Assembly: GCA_037126765.1 (NCBI GenBank)
Contig: JBBCBC010000017.1
Location: 23,923,916 to 23,987,915, forward strand
DNA: 64,000 bases
Origin: Stenogyne calaminthoides
Taxonomy: Eukaryota; Streptophyta; Magnoliopsida; Lamiales; Lamiaceae
Reading direction: 5' to 3'
A program made the position numbers and the translations under genes. Shown piece after piece: positions 1-11,994 of this stretch. How positions within the stretch are numbered: position 1 is the stretch's first letter; the number at the start of each line of letters is the position of its first letter. The notes under the pieces are model-generated. The model searched no databases. It was not told the origin of the DNA and was given only the letters and a program-made list of their open reading frames with translations.

Positions 1-2355
1 GTCAACACTGCATGCTACTCACAGAATAGATCCATGCTGACCAAGAGTCAAGGCAAAACACCTTATGAGCTTTGGAATGAAAGGAAGCCTCTTGTATCTT
101 TCTTTCGTGTGTTTGGTTGCAAGTGTTTCATACACAATAATGGTAAAGATCAGTTGAAAACTTTTGATAGTAAAGCTGATGAAGGAATATTCTTAGGATA
201 TTCTGAAGTCAGTAAAGCTTTCAGAGTTTACAACTGTAGGACTCTTATTGTGGAGGAAACACCTCATGTTGTTTTTTGATGAAACTATTTGTGTTCGTGA
301 GGAAACAGAACATGATGCGATGAACCCACTAAGAGGATCACCAGATTAAGCCCGAAACAAAAGAAAAAATCATCCACCGAACTGAAAAGAAGAAGTCACC
401 ACTATCTATGATTGGAGTGACTCGAGACTCGATAAAAAGAAGTTCGTGATGGAAATCGAGATGGTGAGACTCAGAAAACCAACACTCCAAAGGTAACCAA
501 ATCTGAACAGACACCGCCTGCACTCGTATGTGATGCCAATGAAGATGTGGTCACAAAATGAGGCAAATTCTCAATCTATTAACCAAAGGGGAACAAATGT
601 CTCGACAATGTTCTGAATAGAATTTCCCCTGAGGAAGATGATCCCCTTCTCCTTTTCTTGTTGTTCCCTGAGTTTTATGGATAAAACTAACCCAAACTTT
701 TAAAATTTTGGGGATACTTTTAAGGGGGAACATCAAGAAGGAAATGGTTAGATAGTCATCCTACAGGCAGATTGTGGGTGATCTAACCAAGGTGTTAAGA
801 CAAGAAGGTTCCATGGTGAGAGTGCACTATTCTCGCTTCCTATCGGAGAAAGAAAGAACTCCGCAGAGATTGGTGAAGCTCTACAAGATTCATATTGGAT
901 TACTGCTATGCAAGATGAGCTGAATCAATTCTCAAGGAATGAAGTATGGGAGTTGGTAGATAGACCTGAAAGGCACAATGTCATTGGAACCAAGTGGGTT
1001 TTCAAGAATAAAAGAGATGAAAACAACAACATTGTAAGAAACAAGGCAAGGCTAGTTGCACAAGGTTATTCCCAAGAAGAAGGCTTGGATTATGATGAAA
1101 CCTTTGCACCTGTTGCAAGACTAGAAGCCATCGATTGTTTCTTGCATATCTTTTTACATGAAGTTCACATCTATCAAATGGATGTGAAAAGTGCATTTCT
1201 GAATCGGTGTTCTTAAAGAAGAGGTTTATGTGGAACAACCTCCTGGCTTCAAACAGAATGACCAAGTTTACAGTGTTCAAAAGCCTTGTCTCGTCTCAAG
1301 CAAGCACCCGAGCATGGTATGATACTCTTTCTCGGTTCTTCGACCATGGTTTTGTCAAAGGATCGCTTGATAGAACTCGCTCGATATAGAGGATGGGAAA
1401 GATATCTTCTTCGTTCAGATATATGTTGATGACATCATTTTTGATCTCCAAACCATCACCGTGGTGAAAAGTTTTCAACACCGATGAAAGGCGTGTTTGA
1501 GATGTCAATGATGGGAGATGAATTTTTTTATAGGTCTTCAAGTGAAACAATCAAAGGAAGGAATACTCATCAACTGTGCAAAGTACACCGTAGATCCGAT
1601 TGCCAAATATGGTGTACAAAATTGCAATGCGCTTAGGATTCCTATGAATACTAACTACAAGATGGATCCCGATTCGTAAGGCAAATCGGTGAATCATACC
1701 GATTATAGAGGAATCATTGGATCATTGCTCTATCTCACGACAAGTAGGCGGATATAACATTTGTTGTTGGGATATGTGCAAGATACCAAGCTAATCCTAA
1801 GACTAGTCACATGGAGGTCGCCAAAAAGATACCGAGATATCTTAAGGGCACAAAGTGAATAGAGGATTATGGTATCCAAATGATGATAACCTTGAATTAA
1901 CCGTTACTCGGAATGTCGACTATGGAGGTTGCGAGAATTGACAGAAGTCCACAACAGAACTTGTCAATTTCTAGGAAGCAAACCGATATCTTGGTTTTCA
2001 AAGAAATGGACCTCGATGAGCAACCAAGATTATCGAAGTTTATACACATGGTCGCGAGGAAGTCATTGTGCTTTCATTCTTTGGCTCGGATAACAATTAA
2101 GGGATTATAAAGTTGTGGCCAATGAAGTACCAATATTTTGTGACAATAATAGTGTCATTGCTATTTCACAAAATCCGGATTGCACACCGATGCAAGCATG
2201 TGGATATCGGACATCACTTCATCGAGATCATGTCGAGAAAGGATGGAGAAAATTCATACCGATAGGCAAAGAGTCGATATCTTGACTAAACCTTTGTCAA
2301 TCAAGATTTCGTGAACTTTCAGTTGAATTAGGGATGTTAGAACCAGTGTATAGAG
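1..2355 (+). pseudogene. Copia (Sirevirus-type) pol remnant, copy A: integrase C-terminus, RT, RNase H
   Basis: Degenerate 3' part of a Ty1-copia polyprotein; the 5' part lies before the window. Codons 34-279 give the post-integrase segment with LTKSQGKTPYELWNERKP. RT begins near 908 with KWVFKNKRDENNNIVRNKAR, LVAQGYSQEEGLDYDETFAP and the QMDVKSAFLN motif near 1176-1205. Weaker traces of the YVDD region (about 1419-1440) and of RNase H (about 1900-2340) follow, ending in GMLEPV. Compared with the same gene on the minus strand at 61229-64000, this copy has many small indels and stops, for example an extra T in the run near 272. Motifs match the SIRE/Maximus lineage. It cannot make a functional polyprotein as read; some breaks may be sequence error. 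Confidence 0.9.
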
Positions 2356-2977
2356 TGAATCAAAAATTGAAGATTTTCGGATGCATGAAGCTTTCTCGAA
2401 TTCTACCGAGAAACTCGGGATAAAATGGAATATCTTGGGCGAGTCTCAAGAAACTCAGATTTCTTCAAGGTCAAGATTTCAAGAAGATTTGAACCCTTTT
2501 CAAGATTTCGATATTATAATGACATTTTATCAAGGTCAAGATCAAGAAGACCGATAGAAGGAAATTAGTCTCAAGAAGTAATGACTCATGTGACCCATTT
2601 ATTGCTTAAGTAAAACTCAAGAATCATTTGCAATAAATACAAAACACCGAGGAATGTTTTTTAGGCGGATCGTTTTATATTCAAGAAGGATACCACTTAA
2701 TGCTCTCGCCACATTATTGACCAAAGAGGATATTTCTCGGCTTACTTTTTCGGAGATCGTTGGTTCATATACCCGATTAATCGGAGATTAATCTCAACCG
2801 CTGTTTTTCACCTAACCTACACGATTTCCCCACGATCTCGGCTATCTATACCCCTTCAAGCCATTCAAGCCAAAAATTTTATCAAACCCTTCGCTCCCAA
2901 ATACTCAGAATTAAAAATCCTTTTGCCCGAAATCGCAAAAAACCCTAAAGCTTCAAATTCTTCAATCACATTCTAAA
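2356..2977 (+). other. Non-coding spacer between pol and the extra ORF of copy A
   Basis: No coding signal is visible. The stretch is rich in TCAAGA/CTCAAG-type short repeats and links the end of pol to the ATG at 2978. The equivalent spacer of copy B lies at 60683-61228 and looks related, so this is an internal part of the element, perhaps the place where a spliced or subgenomic RNA for the downstream ORF would arise (inference). Confidence 0.5.
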
Positions 2978-5900
2978 ATGGCTCCAACCGGTACGAGATT
3001 AGTCATAACCAATAAGCCATGGTACGAGTTCATTGTCCCACTTGAGAGCTCAACCAACTCAAAGCCGTAAGAGGAGGCTCAGATATGATCTCGATCTAAA
3101 CTCACCCATCTAGTCGCAGTTTCGACTGCACCAGAGTTCGCAGCAAAGAAGGTAATCGAATTCATCCGCAATTTGAAAATAGATGAAGAAGATTGTATGC
3201 ACTCTTCGATTACAGATCTCATCTAGATCACTCATCAAAATACGCCGATTTTGAGAGGGAGTTGTGCATTATTCAAAAAAATCAAATGATATGTTTGAGC
3301 TATGTGATAGAGGAGAGGATCCTTGCAATGTATATGTCTCCGGAAGAGAGCAGAGTACCTAGATAGGATTGCCGAGAATCCCGTGAAGTTTGAGGCAACT
3401 TTGAACAAGAAGCACCTAAAGCCACAATATCGCAGGCCGATGGATATTATGAGCAAGAGCGCCATGAGTCTTCAAGGGAGTTTTGAGCATTAGTACCCAA
3501 GCTCGATTGATGGCGGCGATCGAGGCATCTCCCACCACCGACTTCAACTGGCTGAAATTCTTAGTCCGGATGGTGTCGGAGCAAGCCAAGATCATAAAAA
3601 AAAGAGTCAATGGGGAAATCACGATGAAAAAGGCAAGATCCACCATGCCACCAAAATTGCCTATATTTTGGAGATGTGCGAGAGGAGGAGGATATCTTCG
3701 CCAATTCAACCCCATTCCCTAAATCCAAAATTCTCTTCAAGCCCATTTCTTGGAAGAAGGTGCTATTCGAGGGAAAAGAGAAAAAGAAGGTAGAACCACC
3801 TTCTGGCCGCCGAGAAAGAGACCCAACAAACCGTGTAAGGTTCTACATTGGAGGCAAAAAATAGAGCAAGGAGCAAAAAATGAAGCGTAAGAACCTCGCC
3901 TCCAAAGCGCAGAAGATTGGTGGTTCTCACCGACGATGGAAGCAAAGGATTCGGCGAGAGACAACCCGAGGGCCAAACCGCTCAAAGTTCACCATTACAA
4001 GTGCCGCTCAGTTATCTCAAGGACACAGGATCGATCGAGGAGCAGGTCTTCTCTCGAGGTGCTCGAGACATCACTCAGCCTCAGATAAAATTTCTCAGAA
4101 ATTTTCAAAGGAGCTCGAGACCTCGAGATGCCTACCTCAGATGTACAGTTCGATCAAGAGCCACCAGAGTCAATCTCAAGATGTGTAGGCTCGACCGACG
4201 AGCCAACTCGCACTATATCGAGGAAATGCCACCAGTTCCTCGAACCCACTCAGATGCAAACCGAGGACCTAATGCACAAGCTTCAGATACTATCGAGGCT
4301 CAGAGCAAAATGTACTCGATGAGCTACCGAAAGGATCTAACGCTTGATCCCTTAGCGTAAGCTTCTCATCAAACCGTAGAGCCCGAGATGGAAGAAGGGC
4401 GAGGTCAAGAAGGCGAATGGAGGAGCAAGGGGGAACGGTTCATCCTGACCGACATAATTCGAGCCCCGCTCTTCATACCCCGATCCGCAAGATATATTCT
4501 TCGACAAGGACGACAAAGCAGTATATCCTCAATCGACTCTACCCGAGATGCTTGATATTGCCGATTCAGAGGGGAAGACCGGTGGAATGAGGAGAGATGT
4601 TTTTCCGACCGCCTTCTCGTGGTTCGTAGGACAAAGCTCGATTGAAAAATTCCGATTTTGATGAACTGTTCGGGGAAGCTAGCCGAGAAGAAAGCAAATG
4701 AGGTTGAGTTCCGAGCAAATGGAGACAAATCCAAAGATGGAGATGGGGACCAACAGGGAGAAGCTGAGGATCAATCTCAAACAGAAAAAGAGACTTCGCT
4801 TGTCGATCAACTCAGATCGGTTAAGACTCTTCAGGTACCTTTTGGCACTATTGACAATGATGCCAGAGTTACTGAAAGTACTATCTTTAATTCTGAAATG
4901 TCTGATAAACAGACTGAGGCTCAATTGGAGGCTGGAGCTCAGGATGAAGCAGAAGCTCAGGATGATCAAACAGCACAGAAGGTGCAGAAGGCTGCTGAGA
5001 TTGATCTCACTCCCGTAATGGAGAAACTTGAGAAGATTGAGCCAATGGCAATCAAAATTGCTCAGATGGAAGAAACGTTGGCCAATCAAGCTCAGACAAT
5101 GGAAGGACTTAGCCATTCTTCAGAACTGGTGCAGATACAAAACACTCTGACCACTCAGATGACCTCCATGGAAGAAAAGCTAAAAGAAAAGCTGGAGGGA
5201 GTCAATGCAGAGATAAGTGATGAAATGAAACAAAAGCACCAGGAGTCGACTGAAATTCTAGAGGTGAAACTGACAGAGAAATATGATGTGCGGATCAAAT
5301 CTGTTGTTGAGGAAATGAGCTCAGAGCTCATGACCAAGATGACAGAGATGCTTAAAGATGCACTCTCTGGCCAGTTTGCCCACATTTCGAAGAACCGCCT
5401 CGCGGGCTAAGAACCACATTAGAAGAATGGAAGATGAGCAAGATCAGCTAGCGGGAGAGATCCGCCAGGTGAGCAAAGAACAAAGATCATATGGACACAA
5501 ATTCTCTCCGACTTCTTCCAAACTACGGTGCCAAGAAGGGGGGAAGGGAAGGTCTGCGGACCTCAGGAAGTTCATGGCACGTACTTTGGAAAAGAAGGCT
5601 CAGAAAGATGCTGAAATGTACAATTTAGCCCAAGCCTTTAAATAAAACGATGCTACTGAGAAGTTAAAATTTGCTCAAGTGGAGAAGCCTGTCTACATTC
5701 GAAGTTTCGAGCAAAACCAAGCTTGAGGTTGCAAGAGAGAAACCGAAAAGTTTAGAACTAAGGTTGGAACAAGCCAGCCGGTCTTTGAATCGCTTATGAA
5801 GAGGAAAGCCTTGGGCGTTGCTCAACTCAGAAGCAAGCGTCAAGAAGGCTTCTAAGCCAACCCAGAGAAAATTGATTCTGGAAGATGCAAAAGAATCTGA

Positions 5901-6537
5901 GTCTCAACCTCAGAAGAAAGTCTTCAACTCCAGAGAGGCTCTGATAACACTCCAAAAAGAACAAGCTAAGAAAGCTACCGCCCGGGTCCTCGTGAACTTC
6001 GTGATCGAAAAGAAAATAGACGAAGAGCGTAAGCGGAGGAAAGGACTTCGTAAAGTTTGCAAACAAGAGGAAGGAACATCGAAAAGCGCCGAAGTGGCCC
6101 CATGTTGATAAATGGATGCCCATTAAACTCAACGACATGTGGGAAGAAGTGAAGAGAACCTTCGGTTCAATTATGATGTTCTCGGGGAATGGAGAGGGAA
6201 GGCTCGCACCCGTAACGAAGCTTTCATTGAACATCTTCTCACCTTTTATCCAAAGTATCTACAAAGCTGGATTAATCTTGCGGATGAAGGTGGAGTACAG
6301 ATAGTAGCCCCCGGTCCATATTCATATTCTCCTCCGAAACTTGGTAATGGCTTGGTAAATGAAAAGGCCATTACGCAAGAAATTGCTCAAGACGTTGGTC
6401 GGGCTTGGGCCTAATCGAAAACAAATCCGGACATCATCGTGGAAAGAAATGAGCTGAAGAAGAGATTCTTCGGAATGTTTGATCTGGAAGTGCCCACTGA
6501 TGAAATCGAAAATGAAGCAAACAGAGCAGAAGACTGA
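2978..6537 (+). pseudogene. Sirevirus extra ORF (downstream of pol), copy A, frame-broken
   Basis: Starts ATG GCT CCA at 2978 (MAPTGTRL), matching position by position the minus-strand copy ending at 53734. Recognisable blocks: VKFEATLNKKHLKPQYR near 3382-3435; a Lys/Glu-rich middle; the best-preserved part is 4658-5410 (250 aa), with FGTIDNDARVTEST and a long heptad-rich coiled-coil segment; ARTLEKKAQKDAEMYNLAQA near 5577; and a C-terminal block at 6139-6411 (GEWRGKARTRNEAFIEHL). An in-frame TAA at 6412 is followed by a conserved tail (ERNELKKRFFGMF) ending TGA 6535-6537. Function unknown. Its position after pol corresponds to the env-like or additional ORF of Sireviruses, but I see no convincing signal peptide or membrane segment. 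Many frameshifts; one near 3622 is a five- versus six-A run. Confidence 0.8.
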
Positions 6538-6876
6538 AGAGCCGAATCTGAAGACTAAAAGACTGAAGACTCAGAAGATTTTGTAATTCTTCAAATTTTT
6601 GTCTTTTTGATTTTGTTTGATAAATTCATTGTAATCTGTAATGGTACACCTATCTTCAATGAAAATTTATCATTATGCTCAAAAGATAATATCTCATTAT
6701 CTTATTTTACATGTCTTTATATTTGATATGCCTGATTACTATTGTTTGGTGATGAAATTGTTGAGAGATTCATTGCTGAAGCAATTGTTGAAAGACATAA
6801 CCAATCTTGTAATAGGATAAACTGAAACCTGAGAATAGGTTATATATTTGTAACAAGATAGGTTTTTGGCATCATC

Positions 6877-6890
6877 AAAAAGGGGGAAAT
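6877..6890 (+). other. Polypurine tract of copy A
   Basis: Run AAAAAGGGGGAAAT directly before the LTR terminus TGTTGGGAG. It primes plus-strand DNA synthesis in LTR retrotransposons. The same tract precedes the LTRs of copy B (53462-53475 on the minus strand) and element D (59272-59285), which supports a Sirevirus origin for all three. Confidence 0.85.
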
Positions 6891-7720
6891 TGTTGGGAGA
6901 TGAATTTAATAAAAGATTATATGATTTTGATTAAGATCCCAAAACCCCTGAGTATGACATGTTCAGGAATGATCTTGATAGATGAGTCAGGATTCAGTTT
7001 TAGAGTATTCAGGATGTTATCTGCAAAATGTATAAGTCGTGAGATATAGTTCGAATGAGACTCAAGAACTTCGATGAAAACGAGATACTAAAGACTCAAG
7101 ATGAAATCGAGAACCAAGACTTCGGATGAAGACTCAAATTATAATCGGTCAAGATAAATCAAGACTCGAAGACCCTCAAGACTCAAGACTCAAGACTCGA
7201 AGACTCAAGACTCAAGACACAAAGATCAAGATCGAAAGTATTCAAGATCAAGAATATCGAAAGCACGCAATTATCAAGACTCGAGAATGTCTTGAATGCT
7301 CGATATGAACTCGAATGTTCCGAGGCAATCAATATATCTATCTCAAGGATGCAATCTCGAAAAAACGCGATGCCTTAGAAAGTTAGATATTGCCAAGACA
7401 TTCAAATGCGCATAAAAAGGAACTAAGTCGGAAGTGTTGTTAAGGTTATATCAAACTCGAGTTTGTAACCAAAAGAGCCGCTGAAGGTGTCTACCTTTAA
7501 CCGGAGACAAAAGTCAAAAAGAGAAAGACGACATGCATTATACATCGACAATCGACAAAGGACAAGTCAAATAAAAAGATGTCAGATGTACGAAAAGTTC
7601 CAGACTGCAAAAAGTGAAGACCGGCTACATGAAAGGCTATTGCCTAAAACGTGTTAGGGAGTTTCAAACTCTAAATATAGCCGTTTCTCACACACCATAA
7701 GAGGGAACTCACACGGCTAT

Positions 7721-7770
7721 CTCTCCAACGGATAGTTTTCAAGAGTGACCTTGGTGTATGCCTATAAATA
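7721..7770 (+). promoter_or_regulatory. LTR promoter of copy A: CCAACGG box and TATA box
   Basis: CTCTCCAACGG at 7721-7731 lies about 31 bp before CTATAAATA at 7762-7770. The same pair occurs in five other LTRs of this window. The TATA box predicts transcription start about 30 bp downstream, which would put the tandem repeats and hairpin in the RNA leader. Confidence 0.7.
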
Positions 7771-8065
7771 CCGGTGACCCTCTACATGATAAGGTTACGG
7801 AAATTTATCACGCAACTCAAGAGCTCAAACTTATTCTTGCAAAAGTTAAAGCACTCGAAATACCTTGAATTTCCCAAGTGCTTTTATATTGAAGAGAGCT
7901 CACTTTACTAAGCCTAGCTTGATAAGATTTATCCAAAGCTTAGTCGAGATATCCTAATCCTTTGCATTGTGCTTTATTGTAAAGGATATCTCATCCTAGT
8001 TGAAAACAACCAAGAAACCCCAAACCCTTGAGAAGGTAGTTGGAGTGTGTTTGTTGGTGAGTAGA

Positions 8066-8290
8066 GTTGTAAAGAGTTAGTAAACTACGCGGAGTAGTCG
8101 AAAAACTCTAGAGGAGAAGTTAATAAGCTGTGGGTAGTCCGAAAGCTTGTGTGTGATTGAGTAAGTAAACTACGGAGGTAGTCGTAAAAACTCAAGGTCG
8201 GGTTGAGTAAGTAAACTCGTGGAGTAGTCGAAAACTTCGAGGCGAAGTTGAGTAAGTAAACTACGAGGTAGTCGAAAAGCTCGGTTTGTT
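8066..8290 (+). repeat. Leader minisatellite in the LTR of copy A
   Basis: Imperfect tandem units of roughly 35-45 bp built on GAGTAAGTAAACTAC, GGTAGTCG and AAAACTC. The LTR of copy B has the corresponding array at about 52207-52420 on the minus strand, with TCTG/CAG where this copy has TCG. Confidence 0.7.
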
Positions 8291-8317
8291 AGTGAATTTC
8301 TCTCAAGAGTCGGGGAG

Positions 8318-8349
8318 AGTGGATGTAGGAGCTTGAGTCTCGAACCACT
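8318..8349 (+). other. Leader RNA hairpin motif (copy A)
   Basis: Outer stem AGTGG/CCACT closes an inner GAG/CTC stem. Five other LTRs in the window have the same outer stem, the same ATGTAGG or ACGTAGG linker and the same GAA before CCACT, but different inner stems. Role unknown; a packaging, dimerisation or RNA-processing signal is conceivable. Confidence 0.6.
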
Positions 8350-8868
8350 ATAATCTTCTTTGTTTCTTTATTGCTTTCCTTATCTCAGTGCTTAATCGTT
8401 GCATCAACTTAATCTTGAAAGCATATTTTTCACTGATATTCAGTTGGAATCAATCCACTGAAGTTGCATAAGTGAATCACAGCCTAATCACTATTTCATA
8501 AAGGGAAGGTTTTCAGCAAAGCTTAAAACGAGTATAATCTAAGGGCCAACCATTCCGCACGACTTGAGTAGCTAGAACAGATAGTTACCAAACGGAACTC
8601 TCTTCGGAGGATTCATAAAGTTAGTTATCGATCCAAGCAACTCAGATCTCTTGACACTTAGGACTCAGTTGGGATTATCTGAGGTTTTAAAAGCGACTCG
8701 GGATCACCGCTCGATGAACTTTGACTCGAGTGATCTCGTGGCTTCTCGAACCTAATTTTCGAGATTATCGACCCAAGTGACCTCGAAGAAAAAAAAAGTT
8801 TTAAAATCACTGAACACGTGTATTCCCCCCCCATACACGTGTAAGACTCGTTTTCACCGGGACCAACA

Positions 8869-10312
8869 CATTGGATGCAAGTGGGTATACAAGAGAAAAA
8901 AGGGACCGAATGGAAAGGTTGAAACTTTTAAAGCGAGACTCGTGGCGAAAGGGTACACTCAGAAAGAAGGGATCGACTATGAGGAAACCTTTTCACCCGT
9001 AGCCATGCTCAAGTTCATCCATATTCTCTTGTCAATTGCTGCGCACCTAGATTTTGAGATCTGGCAAATGGATGTCAAGAAAGCCTTCCTTAACGGAAGT
9101 CTTGATGAGGAAATCTATATGCAACAACCCGAAGGCTTCATTGGAAAAGGCCAAGAGCATCTGGTTTGCAAGCTAAAGAAGTCCATTTATAAATTTGAAG
9201 CAAGCATCCCGTGCTTGGAATCAGTGTTTTGATCAAGTTATAAAATCCTACGGTTTTGACCAAAATAATTTCAAAAGTTGTGTTTATAAGAAGCGTGACG
9301 GAACTACCTTGGTATTCTTGATACTATACGTAGACGATATTCTGCTCATTGGGAATGATGTAAAGATGTTGTCAGGCATAAGGGCATGGCTGTCAAAACA
9401 ATTTGATATGAAGGACTTGGGAGAAGCCGGTCACATCCTAGGGATCAAGATCACTCGAGATCGCAAGAAAATGATGATCGGGATTTCGCAAGCCTCATAT
9501 ATAGACACCATTTTGAAGCGATTCAACATGAAAGATTCCAAGAAAGGTTTTGTACCTTTCAGACACGGAATCCATCTGTCCCAAAAGATGTGTCCCAAGA
9601 CACAAAAGGAGATAGATGACATGAAGGACATTCCTCATGCTTCGGCTATAGGAAGCCTCATGTATGCAATGTTGTGCACGAGACCGGATATCTGCTTCGC
9701 CGTAGGAATGGTGGCAAGATATCAAAGTAACCCCGGGAAAGAGCATTGGACTGCAGTAAAAAACATTCTGAAGTATCTGAAGAGGACAGGGACAAAATGT
9801 TAGTTTATCAGTCAGACAGTCTAATCCCCGTCGGTTACACGGGCTCGGATTTCCAATTAAATTTAGACTCCAGAAAGTCAACCTCGGGTAGTGTGTTTTG
9901 CTTGGGGGGAGGAGCCATGACGTGGAGAAGCGTTAAGCAGAAATGCATCGCCGATTCTACCATGGAAGCCGAATATATAGCTGCTTGTGAAGCAGGGAAA
10001 GAAGCGGTTTGACTCAAGAACTTGCTAGTGGACTTGGACATTGTTCCGGATTTGCCCAGCACGATCACAGTTTATTGTGATAACGCCGGAGTAGTTGCAA
10101 ATTCTAGGGAACCGAGAGCCCACAAAGCCAGCAAACACATAGAAAGAAAATACCATCTTATACGAGAAATCATTAAGAGAGGAGACATAGAGGTGGCAAA
10201 GATTGCGTCCGAAGATAACCTAGCAGATCTATTCACAAAGGGTCTGCCTCAGAGTACATTCGAGAGACATATGGAAGGAATGGGTGTCAAGACCGTTGTC
10301 AATCTGCTTTGA
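8869..10312 (+). pseudogene. Tork-like copia pol 3' part, element C (RT and RNase H)
   Basis: Starts inside RT at GCKWVYKRKKGPNGKVE, where the LTR of copy A interrupts the element; the upstream part is outside the window. Order: ARLVAKGYTQKEGIDYEETF, QMDVKKAFLNGSLDEEIYMQ, a frameshift near 9200 (SIYKFEAS in place of the expected SIYGLKQAS), YVDDILLIGND near 9328, LGEAGHILGIKITRDRKK, a second frameshift near 9790, then RNase H with GSDFQLNLDSRKSTSG, TMEAEYIAACEA, a TGA at 10010-10012 in place of a Trp, and the C-terminal ASEDNLADLFTKGLPQ. The stop TGA at 10310 overlaps an upstream polypurine-like motif. Closely related to element F on the other strand. Confidence 0.9.
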
Positions 10313-10424
10313 GTATAAGTGGGAGAAATATTATTAGGTTCGTGTAGTTGACATTAGATTTCACATAGAATAGGAGACATGTTGTAGTATACTTAAAAGA
10401 AGACTTTGAGTATAAGTGGGAGAT
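10308..10424 (+). other. Two polypurine-tract copies at the 3' end of element C
   Basis: TTTGAGTATAAGTGGGAGA occurs at 10308-10326, overlapping the pol stop codon, and again at 10405-10423 directly before the LTR. Element F has the same duplication (15545-15564 and 15448-15468, minus strand). The LTR-proximal copy is the expected plus-strand primer. Confidence 0.75.
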
Positions 10425-11737
10425 TGTTGGGGTTACTGAAAAGTATGCTTTTTACTTTGTATAACCAAACCAAACCGAATTTCTTATTTATCTACTGAAA
10501 TAAATTATTTATCACCGTTTCACTAAATATGAATGAATGTTATATATATTTATTGTAAACCCGTTCGATAAGTAAGTACGTATCACGTTGAAGTTGATTT
10601 GGTGATACCAGATCACAGAAGATCAAATTAATAGTCCCTCGTGATTAAGTACAAATTCACAACCCAGATGGAAATGAACAATCCATCATGAAAGGTTGAA
10701 GTGTAAGGCTCAGATTGACTTGTCTTGACTAAGAGATTACACTAGTGCATTACGATGCGCTGAATAGGACCTACAGGAGGATAAATTCTTCGGTAGTGAA
10801 TATACAAGAATTAGACCTCAGTGGTTCGTTATTTCTTAATCTCCGTTCCTTAAATAGGATCGTGTGAAATTAATAACTATTGCTTTGACTTATGATGGGA
10901 GAAGAATCAGTGCGATTCGATACCTTATATCTTGGGTAATATTATTAGTTACACGACGATTGCTAAGATTTAATACGGAGAATCGTGTGCAAGCACGTCT
11001 TGCTTGATTTGTCCCCTTGGTGGGCTCAGAATCTTTATCATACCAAATCTTGCAAGTGGAAATTTATTTCCGGTATGGATAATAATGTTGAGCTGTCTTT
11101 ACTCCAAGGACAAAGATATTAATTAATATAAAGCTTGTTTTGTGGCTTAATTAATTAGTGGACTAAGATAATCTTACACACGGAAAAAAATGACCGGGAG
11201 TCATATTATTGTGAAGTCGTAATGTGGGTTAAGATGGATAGTTCAATATTAATTTTATAGTGGAATAAATTAATATTAATGGGCTTGAATAATATTTTGG
11301 CTAAATATTAAAGTTTCATAGCCCATTGGAGGTCCAATCTTAATTCTCCTAAAGGCCCCTCAAATAGCCCAATTAAAGTCAAATTAATGAAAATGAAAAG
11401 AAAATATTATTGCCTATTTTTCCATGATATTTTCGAAAATTATGAGTAGGAGAGAGAAAAGATTTTCTTGATTTTCTTGGAAAGATTTTATGGAATAAGT
11501 ATTCTTGAGATACAAGTTTATCCCATAAATTCAAGAAAAGTCAAAGATATTTTTTTCTTCCCTATTTCATTGAAATTTTCGAAAATAATGCAAGGCAAGA
11601 AGGAGGAGAAGATTTTGTTGGGAGATAATTTAGGAAATAGAATATATTGGATATATTCTAGATTGTATCTTGAGGAAGAAGCAAGGAAATTTCTCAATGC
11701 CCAATTAACTAAAATTTTCGTCCCCCCTCCCCCTAGT

Positions 11738-11751
11738 CCTATAAATAGGGG
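11738..11751 (+). promoter_or_regulatory. TATA box of the element C LTR
   Basis: CCTATAAATAGGGG followed by GATGAATTTTTCATCCCC, an inverted repeat close to the predicted start site. The F LTRs carry the same block (20888-20916 and near 14160, minus strand). Confidence 0.65.
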
Positions 11752-11994
11752 ATGAATTTTTCATCCCCAATGTAATTCCATGTGTTGGAAAAATTAGAAA
11801 TCCACAAAGGTGGTAGCAAAATATTTTTATTTTTCTCCTTTAAATTAAAATCGTTCGTTGAGAATCCTTCCACCGGATTACGTTCGTGGACATGAGACAT
11901 ATTTGGGAAGACACTTTGGGTTGATCCATCGTCTCAACGGTTATCTCTACAAGAGGTAAGTAATCATGTAACTCCTAGATTCTGCATGCTTAGG

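Larger units (their letters stand above)
6891..8868 (+). repeat. 3' LTR of Sirevirus copy A (1,978 bp)
   Basis: Begins TGTTGGGAGATG immediately after the polypurine tract and ends CCGGGACCAACA, where it abuts copia RT coding sequence of element C. The LTR of copy B (51653-53461, minus strand) has the same ends and same internal order: CCAACGG box, TATA box, leader minisatellite, hairpin. The 5' LTR and left TSD are outside the window. Many CAG/CTG triplets of copy B read as CG here. Confidence 0.9.

Noticed and set aside
34..279. Small intact gene at the left edge
   Set aside because: It is a fragment of copia pol (post-integrase segment) identical in type to copy B at 63613.
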